This document shows positions 1 through 9,659 of a stretch of DNA of 64,000 nt, piece after piece; positions within the stretch are counted from its first letter, which is position 1; each line of letters opens with the position of its first letter. The stretch is from positions 2,418,001 to 2,482,000 of the forward strand of contig NZ_CP012850.1 of assembly GCF_000802205.1 (NCBI RefSeq), read 5' to 3'. The notes beneath the pieces were generated by a model. It had not been told where the DNA came from. It saw nothing but the letters and a program-made list of their open reading frames with translations, and ran no database searches. Origin of the DNA: Candidatus Nitrosocosmicus oleophilus. Lineage in GTDB: Archaea > Thermoproteota > Nitrososphaeria > Nitrososphaerales > Nitrososphaeraceae. The translations under genes and the position numbers were made by a program.

Positions 1-207
1 AGTATCATAAATAGTGTCAATGGTATTAGGTTAAAGATTTTTTGTTTAGGCTCAAGACCACAGGCTTAACATCTAGATGAATGAGAAATTCATAAACTTG
101 AAATAAATGGCTGTGAGTTGAGAGATTAGTCAAATACAAACCTATCAGATTCTATAATTCCAAACCTACTAAATTCTTAAATATATTATTTGAGGTGAAA
201 AATAAAT
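1..207. other. Non-coding left edge
   Basis: No supported gene is seen here. The stretch is AT-rich and precedes a doubtful small frame and the large surface-protein gene. Confidence 0.5.
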
Positions 208-222
208 TTGGTTATCGAAATT

Positions 223-453
223 ATGGAAAGTACTTTAATTACTTTCATTAACAATAGTAGTAATATTTTTCGTATAACTATACTGTACATATTTCAGATT
301 AGTATTCACATTAAATTAAGTCATTTCAAAATCTTCAATAACAATTGCGTCAGTTTCCCGAAAATTGGGACAATAATATCAAAAAAGACAAACAATAATT
401 TCAAACGACCAGTAGAGATTAACTACCACGATGCATGGGGTAAAAATCTTTGA
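223..453 (+). pseudogene. Possible remnant of a surface-protein repeat
   Basis: An ATG at 223 opens a frame of about 76 codons whose stop overlaps the TTG start of the next gene (TTGA). Most of it is low-complexity and matches nothing I recognise. Its last residues, PVEINYHDAWGKNL, resemble strands that recur in the next protein, such as VSYNDAYGNKK. It may be the decayed end of a related surface-protein gene or a short upstream coupling frame. I do not claim a function, and it could be spurious. Confidence 0.25.
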
Positions 454-3400
454 AATATACTCTTCATTCTAGATTTCGTATCTCGATTTGCGCTTCGTTT
501 TGTTTTGTACTATTGGTGGTCAATAGCGTCATTCCAGTAAGTCTGCTTACTACTTCTTTTGGACAACAGTTTGAGCCGTCCTTGATTCAAATGCCCTTAG
601 GTATATCTACCGAATTTGGGCTTCGCCAGGATGACGACAAAACTGCTCTGCATGATAACATTTTCGAAGGTTCTTCAGACATGTCCGCTCAGATCAGAGA
701 TGAAAAAGAAATAAAGCAAGATAATATTGCATATGAGAGACAGGATATTGATTCTCAATCTGGGAATGTTAAGAATTTAGTTCAAGCTGATTCTGAAAGG
801 GTTAGTGTAAAAGAACAGGATAATTATGAAGATGAAAAGCAGAATGGTCATCATGAAGATGAAAAACAGAATGGTCAGAATGGTCAGAATGGTCAGAATG
901 GTCAGAATGGTCAGAATGGTCAGAATGGTCAGAATGGTCAGAATGGTCAGAATGGTCAGAATGGTCAGAATGGTCAGAAAAACATCAAAGGTCCTGTTAA
1001 ACTAAATTTTGTCGATTCGTACTGGACAAATAATATTGCTCCAGAAACTGTAGTTGCGAGTATTTCATCTGGTCAAGTAACTGCCCAGCAAATGCCACCT
1101 GTTCCTAGACAAGAAGTGGATCCCGCAGAAGGTAACTCAGTATTGGCGGTAACTATCATCAACCAAGGTTTTTCAGATATATCAGGGGTTAAAGGGTATT
1201 TTGACTTCCCAACTGGATTTAAAGCGTTAGTTACTCCTGATAATGTTGATTCTGATACAGCAATTTCCACATACAATGGTGTAGTAAAAGCTGGGCAATC
1301 ATTTGTTCTCTATTTCCCTGTAAGCATTTTGCAAAATACCCAAGTGGGAAAAGAGTATCAGGGACAATTGAAAATAAAGTATTTCAAATTGACTGAACAA
1401 TCTAAAAAGGATTTTAGAACAGCCAATATTGAGGTTCCATTTAGACTCTCTGGTAAAGTAATACTTGAAGTGCAGGGAAGTAACCAAAATTCAATCGCCC
1501 CAAATTCCAACGGGCAGTCCTCTCAATACCCCTTTTCGAATTCAGATATAATCAACGCAGTCGCTGGTACACCAAACACCCTAAAGATCGAAGTTTCTAA
1601 TCTGGGAAGCGCAAGTGCTACTGGAGTGATTGTAAATGTTTTGAATAACAATCAACAAATAACCAACGGCAATCAAGTTGTTGGGGCATCCAATTCAAGT
1701 ACTGCAAGTGACATAACCACCACCCAGGTTCCATACATAAATTTAGGTGACACAGTTTTTAATATTGGAACTCTATCACCCAATCAAAAATCTGAAATAG
1801 ACCCCATCATATTTCCGCCGGTTTCATCTGCAAACGCGATCCAAAATATCGAAATCAGAGTTTCATACAATGATGCATATGGCAACAAGAAAACAATTAA
1901 TCATTTGTTGGGAATACAGGTGGTACCTACATCTCCTCAAAATGATTTCTTTATTTCACCTGCCTCAAACGAAAAAGAAGCAATAATTCAAAACTTACCC
2001 CAATCTGTTTCAGGGCAGGCTGAGTACTACAGTAATTATGGTGAAGTTAATTATGTGGGAATGAGTGATATATTTCCTTTTAGAGCGCATCCTATCACCA
2101 CTCTTTTGTCGCCAGCTCCACCCAGCTTAATTGAAAAACCAACAATACAAAATTCAGAAAAACAATTAGAAATTGTGGCAGGCAAGGTAGAAAATATGAG
2201 CTTTAGTATAAACAGCTTTGGAGAATCTGGTCAAACAGGTAATGAGACGCTATCTAATATTGCGATTACACTAACCCCACAATCCCCGTCAGTCAAAATT
2301 CTTGGAAATTCGGTCTGGAACATACCTAATGTAGGTAATGTACCCAACGTCCTCACTACTAAGGTTTTTGCATCTCCATCACTTATAGGGAACCCAGTAT
2401 TTTTTACCGTTAATGTAAAGTATTTGAAAAATTATCAAGAACTAAAAACGGCCAATTTTAATCTAGGTGCTGTCGTAACTGGAAATATAAATTTGGATGT
2501 AAATGATCTAACTTTAAGACCGATTGGCAATTCATACAACATTGCTGGAAATATTTTAAATCAGGGTAATGCATTAGCGCAGTTTTCAAAAATTTCCATA
2601 ACTGAGCAACAAATTCCAAGTAATGTAAAAAATACCAATAACAGCTCTGCTACCAATGAGGTTACCCAAAAAGAAAATGGAATTTCAGAATATATAGGAG
2701 ACCTGCCAGTCAACCAACCAATTCCTTTTAACATGCCAATTCCAAAGTCCCAATTGCAATATCTCTTGGGTACCGGTGAGAATCCATCGGGACAATCAGC
2801 CGATCTGCCAAATAAAACCATAGTCTTGCCGGTCAAATTGACATATACAGACAGTATTCAAAAGGTGCATGAAATTGTTCTATACAAGTCACTTCCAATT
2901 GATCCTAGTTCAATGAACAACTACTTGGGACAGCCTCCAAATAATAATGGGTTTATAAGCACTTACTGGGCTTCCGATGCACCGCTTCAAAGTAATTCTG
3001 CTTCAACTTCCAATACATTTTCTAAATTATCCAATCAAAGGGCAGTAGGCCCGGGTGAGGGTAGCTCCATTCTAGCTATAGAATTATCTAATACAGGGTT
3101 TTCAGACATCAGCGGAGTCACAGGATACCTGAAATTACCATCAGGATTTGTAGCTGATAATTCTGGCTCACCTAGCGCAATGAATGATCAACAACAGGAG
3201 ATTGATAAATTTACTTCAGTCGCAAGTTCAAATGATGTGATTAAATCAGGGCAAACTTATACGTTATATTTCAAAATCAAGGTGTTAGGCAGTGCCACTC
3301 TTGGAAACCATCTCGGATCACTATCTCTATACTACTTTAAGGTGCCTGATACTAAGATCGGAACTTACCGCATTCAAGATATTGATATACCCTTTTACCT

Positions 3401-5108
3401 TCCAGGGAAAGCGATCCTAGACTCTACGTCTAATACTACTGATCTTCAACCCGGAATAAACAATCCAGTAAAATTGATAATTAGTAACAAGGGTACTGCC
3501 GACGCAACTGGGGTGATATTACAAATATCCGAGTCAGATCAAACAGTAATATCAGATAGCTCACGTGAAAGTGTTATTTCAAATGAAACATCAATCAACA
3601 CTCTTGATCAAGATACATCTTCTCTGCCTGTTATTAACACTGGACAAAGCACGTTTAGTATTGACAATATACCAAAGAATGGATCAACTGAAGTCCTAAT
3701 TAAAATAATGCCATCTATTAATGCCGGTGAAAGCCTTCAAAAAATAAATTTGCACATAAACTACATTAATTCAGTGGGGGTGCCAAACTCAGTCGATAAG
3801 AGCATAGGATTTAGAGTCCTACCAAATCCACCTGATGGGGGGCTGAGCATATCTACAACTGCATCGGGCACCCCTGAGCCTATCGAACCTAGTGCTCCTA
3901 GTAATGATAACAATCAGGTAGAAGAGGAGGGATTGAGCGTCTCCCCTAGTATGGCTAATAACCTTGAAATGGAGAGTGGGTCAGGCAATGCAACATTTAT
4001 GAATGAATATCAACAAAAATCAGGTTATGTGGATGTAGATCTTAAAAAACCAACAAATATTCCAAACCCTATGTATTTTGTCTCAGCTGAAAATTCTACC
4101 GTTTCCCCCCAACAATTACCCCAAAATGAGCCCAATGTGAATACCCTTCCTCAAACAAGTGAGGATACCGTATTCTTAACAGCTGGAAAAATTGATGATT
4201 TCAGATTCAATATTACTAATAATAACAACAATCCGATTCAAAATGCTGTGGTAACCCTCTCTGCTAATAATGGCGCTTTAGAAATACTTGGAAATTCAAA
4301 ATGGAATCTAGATATGATAAACCCTAAAACTACTCTACAATTTCCAACCAAAGTATTTGCTTCTAAAACCTTGATCAATAGTCCGATATCTTTTGAGGTA
4401 AATGTAGAGTACGTCAGTAATGGTCAGCTGAAATCAGATTCATTTTTTATAGGTGCAAATGTGGTCGGAGAGATAGAAGTAAGCATAAACGACCTTTCAA
4501 TAGATAATATAGGCGGAACTTTGAATGTAGTAGGTAACCTCTTAAATAAGGGTAATACAGGTGGTTTGTTTACGACTATCGAGTTAGTCACTGACAAGGA
4601 AATGATTGAAAGAGAAATCGAAAATTTGTCTGCAACCGGACAGAATGTTAGTAACCTAAGAATAGCTACCCCAGCTTCTACAACTCCAGAATACTTGGGC
4701 GATCTAGAGGAAGATTCTCCACTACCATTCAATATCCCTATTTCTAATAGTAACGAGTCGGCTTCTGGGAACTACTTGGTACCCCTCAAAGTTGAATACT
4801 ATGATGACTTGAGAAATCAATACATCATTTATGAAAATGATATCGTTACCGTCGATTTACCCCAACAACCTAATAGTGAAAACCAAGGAGTTGGGTCGCT
4901 ATTTTCAACGTCAAATCCGCTTGGATTGATCATCTTAATTGTAATCATCATAGTAATCATAATTATTTTGAGATATCTGCGAACAAGATCAAAAAAGAAA
5001 AAAATAGCCAAATCCAATCCAAATAAGAATAATTCAAATTTTATAGATTTACTGGATAATGTAAAAAAAGATGATGAGTTGCAAAAGAAAAAAGATGAGC
5101 AAAAGTAA
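450..5108 (+). CDS. Giant secreted surface protein, COG1361/S-layer-domain-like, duplicated
   Basis: This 1552-residue protein starts at TTG and has an N-terminal signal peptide (hydrophobic core CFVLLVVNSVIPVSLL, then SFGQQ). A single membrane anchor lies near residues 1491-1511 (LGLIILIVIIIVIIIIL), followed by a Lys/Asp-rich cytoplasmic tail. Residues about 70-180 are a charged, Asn/Gln-rich linker containing twelve NGQ triplets. The ectodomain is two tandem copies of a unit of about 645 residues: SYWTNN near residue 189 pairs with STYWASD near 838, and SDISGVKGYFDFPTGF pairs with SDISGVTGYLKLPSGF. Each unit holds several beta-sandwich repeats with NxGxAxATGV-type strands, as in COG1361/CARDB-like archaeal envelope proteins. 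It is probably a long extracellular stalk or adhesin-like protein. An S-layer role is possible but not shown. Confidence 0.8.
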   Translation: MKYTLHSRFRISICASFCFVLLVVNSVIPVSLLTTSFGQQFEPSLIQMPLGISTEFGLRQDDDKTALHDNIFEGSSDMSAQIRDEKEIKQDNIAYERQDIDSQSGNVKNLVQADSERVSVKEQDNYEDEKQNGHHEDEKQNGQNGQNGQNGQNGQNGQNGQNGQNGQNGQNGQNGQKNIKGPVKLNFVDSYWTNNIAPETVVASISSGQVTAQQMPPVPRQEVDPAEGNSVLAVTIINQGFSDISGVKGYFDFPTGFKALVTPDNVDSDTAISTYNGVVKAGQSFVLYFPVSILQNTQVGKEYQGQLKIKYFKLTEQSKKDFRTANIEVPFRLSGKVILEVQGSNQNSIAPNSNGQSSQYPFSNSDIINAVAGTPNTLKIEVSNLGSASATGVIVNVLNNNQQITNGNQVVGASNSSTASDITTTQVPYINLGDTVFNIGTLSPNQKSEIDPIIFPPVSSANAIQNIEIRVSYNDAYGNKKTINHLLGIQVVPTSPQNDFFISPASNEKEAIIQNLPQSVSGQAEYYSNYGEVNYVGMSDIFPFRAHPITTLLSPAPPSLIEKPTIQNSEKQLEIVAGKVENMSFSINSFGESGQTGNETLSNIAITLTPQSPSVKILGNSVWNIPNVGNVPNVLTTKVFASPSLIGNPVFFTVNVKYLKNYQELKTANFNLGAVVTGNINLDVNDLTLRPIGNSYNIAGNILNQGNALAQFSKISITEQQIPSNVKNTNNSSATNEVTQKENGISEYIGDLPVNQPIPFNMPIPKSQLQYLLGTGENPSGQSADLPNKTIVLPVKLTYTDSIQKVHEIVLYKSLPIDPSSMNNYLGQPPNNNGFISTYWASDAPLQSNSASTSNTFSKLSNQRAVGPGEGSSILAIELSNTGFSDISGVTGYLKLPSGFVADNSGSPSAMNDQQQEIDKFTSVASSNDVIKSGQTYTLYFKIKVLGSATLGNHLGSLSLYYFKVPDTKIGTYRIQDIDIPFYLPGKAILDSTSNTTDLQPGINNPVKLIISNKGTADATGVILQISESDQTVISDSSRESVISNETSINTLDQDTSSLPVINTGQSTFSIDNIPKNGSTEVLIKIMPSINAGESLQKINLHINYINSVGVPNSVDKSIGFRVLPNPPDGGLSISTTASGTPEPIEPSAPSNDNNQVEEEGLSVSPSMANNLEMESGSGNATFMNEYQQKSGYVDVDLKKPTNIPNPMYFVSAENSTVSPQQLPQNEPNVNTLPQTSEDTVFLTAGKIDDFRFNITNNNNNPIQNAVVTLSANNGALEILGNSKWNLDMINPKTTLQFPTKVFASKTLINSPISFEVNVEYVSNGQLKSDSFFIGANVVGEIEVSINDLSIDNIGGTLNVVGNLLNKGNTGGLFTTIELVTDKEMIEREIENLSATGQNVSNLRIATPASTTPEYLGDLEEDSPLPFNIPISNSNESASGNYLVPLKVEYYDDLRNQYIIYENDIVTVDLPQQPNSENQGVGSLFSTSNPLGLIILIVIIIVIIIILRYLRTRSKKKKIAKSNPNKNNSNFIDLLDNVKKDDELQKKKDEQK
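870..977 (+). repeat. 9-bp coding microsatellite, 12 perfect copies (NGQ)
   Basis: The unit aatggtcag is repeated twelve times without interruption inside the surface-protein gene and encodes (Asn-Gly-Gln)12. The unit is a multiple of three, so changes in copy number would alter the length of the extracellular linker without a frameshift. An imperfect DEKQNG duplication lies just upstream. Confidence 0.95.
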
Positions 5109-5245
5109 ACTTAATTCTTTGACTTAAAAGCATTACGAATTAGATCTCCTTTCCTTCTGTAAAAATTATCAAAGCCTCGGCTATTTAGCCGTGCATCCTT
5201 TTTGACCAAAAACAGCACCTAATCTATTAGTCTTTTTTTACTTGT

Positions 5246-6010
5246 CTAATTCTTGAAAAATCCCAATCCTAAAGGAAGCAAGAATAAATCATTGAAAGTG
5301 GCTTTTTGCGCGAGAATTGAAGAAACAAGTAGGAAAATAAATGTCAAAGATATCGTACCTATACTTAATAATTTGAGGAGCAACTCATATTGGTAAGTGG
5401 TCATAGTCTTGCTGTTATTTCTCTTATTATTTTTATAGAGTCTAGAAATTCTAATCTCCATGTAGCTAAGCATAAATGGTATTAGTGATAGAAACAGAGA
5501 AATGGATGTTATGGTATTTGTTTGCAATACAAATCCTGCAAGAAATGGCAACATCCCCCATGATAATGCGAACCAATAATTCTTATGAAACTTTCCCTTA
5601 AAAAGCTCAAAGTTGTATGCGAATAGAAAAAAACCTTCTATGATTCCAATAAATGCTAAAAGTGGAGCATATAAAAGTGCATAGTACAATCCCAGTCCGT
5701 ATGAAAAACCCAAACAAGCCAGGATAATAATCCATGACTGCCTCTTACTGAATAAATCCCCCCACGGCTTTATTTTTTTGGAGCCTATATTATCTGCAAC
5801 ATGGGCCCCTATTCCTAAGGCAACGAAATAAATCAAAGCTAAAATGGCGATTCTCTCTAAAAAAATTGTATCGGCTATCAAACTACCCCAGACGACAAAT
5901 GAAATACACATGCCTGTATATGGAAGAAAAAGCATTCCACAAAACATTCGAAATCTTTGAGGACCGAACTTGGGTACGAACCACTCATTCAGTCTAGAGT
6001 CGTCATTCAT
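5246..6010 (-). CDS. UbiA-like polytopic membrane protein (putative prenyltransferase)
   Basis: The 254-residue protein has about eight hydrophobic segments. Its layout resembles UbiA-superfamily prenyltransferases: an Arg-rich start before helix 1, an acidic region in the first loop (GIGAHVADNIGSKK, residues about 68-81), and a mid-protein segment (FAYNFELFKGKFHKNYWFALSWGMLPFLAG) like the FAYT..KR..N....WG.LPFL.G region of that family. The canonical NDxxDxxxD motif is not clearly conserved. The gene overlaps the upstream methyltransferase by 8 nt, so the two are co-transcribed. A UbiA-like plus UbiE-like pair would fit quinone or another prenyl-lipid pathway. Family assignment is tentative. 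Confidence 0.5.
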   Translation of the reverse strand: MNDDSRLNEWFVPKFGPQRFRMFCGMLFLPYTGMCISFVVWGSLIADTIFLERIAILALIYFVALGIGAHVADNIGSKKIKPWGDLFSKRQSWIIILACLGFSYGLGLYYALLYAPLLAFIGIIEGFFLFAYNFELFKGKFHKNYWFALSWGMLPFLAGFVLQTNTITSISLFLSLIPFMLSYMEIRISRLYKNNKRNNSKTMTTYQYELLLKLLSIGTISLTFIFLLVSSILAQKATFNDLFLLPLGLGFFKN

Positions 6011-6680
6011 CTTTGAACGCTGATATTATGGCAGATGTTTCAAAGGTTTGATATTGCCTGTGTATGTTGACAAAGCCGTGTGACTCAAGGATCGAATTTA
6101 TCTTTAGGTCCCAATGGTTGTTAATAATAAGCTTATCTAGTCCGTTGAACACATTGGCCCATCTCACATCTAACCTCCAAAGGGTCTTGATAATTCTAAA
6201 ATAAATCTTCCAAACCAATTGATAAACAAGTCTCTTTGGGTAGGTGAAATCATGAAGTATCAAAAGACCCTTTTTCTTCAAAACTCGTTGACATTCACTA
6301 ACTAGGATCTTTAGATCAACATATTTGGGCAGATAAGATGCCACAATACAATCAAAATATCCATTTTGAAATGGCAAGAATTCAGCTGAACCGTTTATGG
6401 AATCGATATCAATCTTTTTCTCACCCAGTTCATAAAGATATTCAAACGTCAGGTCAATGCCATATACCTTGTTATAATTTTGTTTTAATAAGGAGGTTAA
6501 GATTCCAGTACCACAAGCCATCTCTAGGACCAGTGATCTCTTGGGTACACGTTCAACCAATTTCTTTTTCCAAATCAAGTCCTGTCCCAATGTTGCGAGT
6601 TTTACCAATCTATCATAGCTTCTAGAGTTATTCTTATTGAAAAAGCTCTGCGCTAATTTAACTCCCATAGTCATATCCAT
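6003..6680 (-). CDS. Class I SAM methyltransferase, UbiE/MenG-like
   Basis: The SAM-binding motif I is VLEMACGTGILTSLL, followed by an acidic YGIDLT loop. DCIVASYLPKY and LKKKGLLILHDFTYPK match motifs II and III of UbiE/MenG-type C-methyltransferases. The frame is open up to a TTG at 6737, but that TTG lies in an AT-rich TATA-like stretch (about 6729-6737). I therefore prefer the ATG at 6680, giving 225 aa. The 3' end overlaps the UbiA-like gene. Methylation of a prenylated quinone is plausible from the pairing; the substrate is not proven. Confidence 0.7.
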   Translation of the reverse strand: MDMTMGVKLAQSFFNKNNSRSYDRLVKLATLGQDLIWKKKLVERVPKRSLVLEMACGTGILTSLLKQNYNKVYGIDLTFEYLYELGEKKIDIDSINGSAEFLPFQNGYFDCIVASYLPKYVDLKILVSECQRVLKKKGLLILHDFTYPKRLVYQLVWKIYFRIIKTLWRLDVRWANVFNGLDKLIINNHWDLKINSILESHGFVNIHRQYQTFETSAIISAFKDE

Positions 6681-6779
6681 GTCATGAATATCGTCCAAAA
6701 CTAATATTATTGGTGGTTGATTATCATTTAAATACAATAATTCAAAGGATTAAATTATTTTGGCATTATTAGTTATAAC

Positions 6780-6941
6780 ATGACTCAAATTACCAATGTA
6801 TTGTATATTGTAATGATTACCATTGCTATGTGTGTAAGTGCCACTTTGCTAACAATTTTGGTGGACCATACTTTTGATGTGCCAGAATTAGTGGATCAGA
6901 TTCCTCATCTCATGATTTATCAAATTCTTCAAATGCATTGA
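6780..6941 (+). CDS. Small 53-aa single-span membrane protein
   Basis: An ATG at 6780 opens a 53-codon frame ending in TGA at 6941. Residues about 6-28 form one hydrophobic helix (NVLYIVMITIAMCVSATLL), followed by an acidic tail (DHTFDVPELVDQ). A TATA-like element, attaaattatttt (about 6749-6761), lies about 25 nt upstream of the ATG, the spacing expected of a leaderless archaeal mRNA. The gene sits 15 nt before the HD-domain gene and may be its operon partner. Function unknown. Confidence 0.5.
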   Translation: MTQITNVLYIVMITIAMCVSATLLTILVDHTFDVPELVDQIPHLMIYQILQMH

Positions 6942-6956
6942 CTAGCTAGAAATCTC

Positions 6957-7592
6957 ATGATGAAAGTGAACAAATCAGAGCAAGGAAGCATAACAGATAT
7001 TACAGAGTACTTTTACAAATTGAAAGAAACACCCAGAACTGGATGGAAACAGAAGCTGGAAATTAGAAATACAGAGTCTGTTGCATCCCATACATTATTA
7101 ATGATAGTTTTGGTTTTTCTTTATTCGGAGAAATATGGATTTTCTTGTAAGAAAAAAGTTAAGCTTATTGAAATGGCATTAATTCATGATCTAGCTGAAT
7201 CGATTACAGGCGACATTACTCCAGAAACTATGAATAATAAGAGGAAAAATAAACTAGAAAACGAAGCATTTGGTAAGATAACAGATAAGATATACACAAA
7301 AGGTTTGAAAAAAAGATATTTAGAATTGTGGCATGAGTATCAAACGAAAAAGTCCTTTGAATCAAAGTGTGTTCACCTTCTTGACAAGCTTGAGATGGTG
7401 CTACAAGCAAACTATTATTTAAGGAACAGAGAGGAGCTCACAAGAGAAAACGTTGAACCATTTTTCCAATCAGGTCGGTCTTATTCCTCTCACAGGCCAA
7501 ACTCTCGATTACCCAAAACCTCCAAAAAAAATATTCAAGACACAGAGGATTTAGAGGATATAAAAGAGATATTAGAGTACTTTAGTAATTAA
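6957..7592 (+). CDS. HD-domain phosphohydrolase, YfbR/HDDC2-like
   Basis: The 211-residue protein carries the HD-hydrolase metal motifs: the first His in ESVASHTL, the HD doublet in ALIHDLAE, and ITGDITP, a signature of the HDDC2/YfbR 5'-deoxynucleotidase branch. A later conserved Asp is in HLLDKLEM. The family removes phosphate from (deoxy)nucleoside monophosphates using divalent metal. The C-terminal 45 residues are charged and not obviously part of the domain. It is followed after 3 nt by a small conserved-looking protein. Exact substrate is unknown. Confidence 0.75.
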   Translation: MMKVNKSEQGSITDITEYFYKLKETPRTGWKQKLEIRNTESVASHTLLMIVLVFLYSEKYGFSCKKKVKLIEMALIHDLAESITGDITPETMNNKRKNKLENEAFGKITDKIYTKGLKKRYLELWHEYQTKKSFESKCVHLLDKLEMVLQANYYLRNREELTRENVEPFFQSGRSYSSHRPNSRLPKTSKKNIQDTEDLEDIKEILEYFSN

Positions 7593-7595
7593 GTT

Positions 7596-7928
7596 ATGCA
7601 ATATTTCGTTGCCTTAAAAATTGGAGAAAAGAGGGTGAAAAACGCACAGGAATTATTATCAACCTTTTTATCCGATGGCACTCCTGCATTACCTGCACTT
7701 GCGCTCAAAGATAATAACAGTAACAATTGGGAACCCGTCGGAGAGGAGAACTATTTTGCCGTAGTTCAGGAGGAACAAGGATATTTGATCGCAATATGTG
7801 ATAAGAATGGCATTGCAAAGGCGATAGCTAACTGGTTTTCACCTCAAACTAAAGACATTATAAAAAATAAATTAATAGAAGTAGGAAACATTGAAGAATA
7901 TTTTGGTAAAGTTTCGTTACCAGTTTAA
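7596..7928 (+). CDS. Hypothetical 110-aa protein
   Basis: I do not recognise the family. The protein is soluble, mixed alpha/beta, with no signal peptide or cysteine motif. It begins three bases after the HD-hydrolase stop, so co-transcription is likely. The coding region has the same base composition as its neighbours. Confidence 0.65.
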   Translation: MQYFVALKIGEKRVKNAQELLSTFLSDGTPALPALALKDNNSNNWEPVGEENYFAVVQEEQGYLIAICDKNGIAKAIANWFSPQTKDIIKNKLIEVGNIEEYFGKVSLPV

Positions 7929-7981
7929 TATATATCCTTCTTGAGGAAAGGAATTTTAAAAAGCATAAATAATGAGTACAG

Positions 7982-9220
7982 ATGGGTATATTCGAAAAGG
8001 AAATTGAAGTAAAGGGTCATTTGGTTGACTCATCAATACTTACCCGGATTTTTGACAGGATTATGGATTTAAAAGGCGATTTCACAGTATTGGAATTTCA
8101 AATAGGAAAAAGGAAGGAAGATTACAGCTATGCACGCTTGGTGATTAGGGGTGAGAGCGAAAGTCATTTGACAAAAATATTAGAATACTTGTTCCGAGAA
8201 GGTGCTACTAGTGTTTCAGTAGACGAGGTAAAATGTATTCCTTCACCCAGAGATATGGTTCTACCTGATGACTTTTATAGTACCACGAATAACCCGACCC
8301 AACTGTTTTACCATACAGAATGGATAAATGTTGGAAACATGATGATGGATAAATGTATCGTCTTAAATCCCGACACCAATAAAGCAGAATGCAAAACCAA
8401 TCGTGATGTAAGAAAGGGTGACTTGGTGGTTACCGGTGAAAGGGGAATTAGAATTATACCACAAGAGAGACCTAGGGAAGGAGTCGATATATTTCAGTTT
8501 ATGAGTAGTTCAAGTTCCAGCGAGCGACCTACTCAACAAATTGCAAAAAAGGTGGCTGTTGATCTTTATCGCACTAAGAAAAACCATGGGAAGATAATTG
8601 TCGTGGCGGGTCCTGTAGTAGTCCATTCCGGGGCATCAGACTTATTAGCAAGACTCATAAGATTAGGTTTTGTAGATGGAATTTTAGCTGGTAACGCCTT
8701 GGCAGTACACGATATTGAGAACGCACTTCTTGGAACATCATTAGGAATGCATGTAGATGATGGGACACTTGCTGTGCGTGGGCATCGCAATCATATGTCC
8801 ATCGTAAATGAAGTATTCAAAGCAGGATCTATAAAATCAATGGTACAAAACAAAATCTTAAAAAGCGGAATTATGTATGAATGTATTAGTAACAAAGTTC
8901 CGTTTGTTTTGTGCGGATCAATACGGGATGATGGCCCCATTCCGGATGTCATTACTGACGTAGTTGAAGCTCAAAAAGAGTATAAATTATTGTTGAAAAA
9001 AGCTAATTTGGTTATCATGCTCTCGACGATGCTCCATTCAATCGCGGTTGGGAACATGTTGCCTGCCTCTGTAAAAGTTATAGCAGTAGATATTAACCAA
9101 TCTGTGGTAACAAAATTACTAGATAGAGGAACGACTCAAGCTATAGGCGTAGTTACTGATATAGGCTCTTTTTTGCCTATTGTAATGAGGAATTTAGAGG
9201 AGCTAGGAACCATCAAATAA
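7982..9220 (+). CDS. TIGR00300 family (archaeal LOR/SDH; ornithine cyclodeaminase-like)
   Basis: The 412-residue protein matches the archaeal LOR/SDH family. It has an N-terminal beta-rich domain (KEIEVKGHLVDSSILTRIFD, typical of LOR domains) and a C-terminal nucleotide-binding half (KIIVVAGPVVVHSG, FVDGILAGNALAVHDIE, GTSLGM, LCGSIRDDGPIPDV, VIMLSTMLHSIAVGNMLP). Members studied in methanogens act as ornithine cyclodeaminases, converting ornithine to proline; the cyanobacterial AgrE fusion carries a related domain. Proline synthesis from ornithine is therefore a reasonable inference. The ATG at 7982 is used because the ATG at 7972 runs into a stop. Confidence 0.8.
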   Translation: MGIFEKEIEVKGHLVDSSILTRIFDRIMDLKGDFTVLEFQIGKRKEDYSYARLVIRGESESHLTKILEYLFREGATSVSVDEVKCIPSPRDMVLPDDFYSTTNNPTQLFYHTEWINVGNMMMDKCIVLNPDTNKAECKTNRDVRKGDLVVTGERGIRIIPQERPREGVDIFQFMSSSSSSERPTQQIAKKVAVDLYRTKKNHGKIIVVAGPVVVHSGASDLLARLIRLGFVDGILAGNALAVHDIENALLGTSLGMHVDDGTLAVRGHRNHMSIVNEVFKAGSIKSMVQNKILKSGIMYECISNKVPFVLCGSIRDDGPIPDVITDVVEAQKEYKLLLKKANLVIMLSTMLHSIAVGNMLPASVKVIAVDINQSVVTKLLDRGTTQAIGVVTDIGSFLPIVMRNLEELGTIK

Positions 9221-9659
9221 TCCACATATATGAATGAATATGATCCGACTACATTTAAGTGCATTCTAGGGATCGTGCTTATTCAGGCTAGACAATATGA
9301 TCTTTTAGAAATTATTGTAAGGGTCATATGCTTATTCAAAATTATGTCCGCCAAATCAAATCCAAGTTTGTTATGCGTCACTTCAATAGAATTGCGATAC
9401 CATTAGGAATATACGCTATTGAATCAAAGCTTCACCTCTAGTACAATTAAATAGAGGATAAGACATTCTAGATTGGCCAGGAATTCCCAAAATGGAAAGT
9501 TCATTCATAATCCCCAGCAAATCTGCTCTTGCCAAATAGTTTTAACTAATGGATAGTGTATGCCCTACACCTTTATCTCCTTTACAAACTTAAAGAAAGT
9601 CAATACTAGGTTTAGCGTTTCAATCCACAATTTACTCAGAATTGTCTAGTCCAATTATA
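9221..9659. other. Gene-free stretch
   Basis: No open frame with coding character and no recognisable RNA gene is seen on either strand. It separates the TIGR00300 gene from the convergent zinc-ribbon gene. Confidence 0.5.

Noticed and set aside
870-977. CRISPR-like array
   Set aside because: Units are 9 bp, contiguous without spacers, and in frame within a gene; it is a coding microsatellite.
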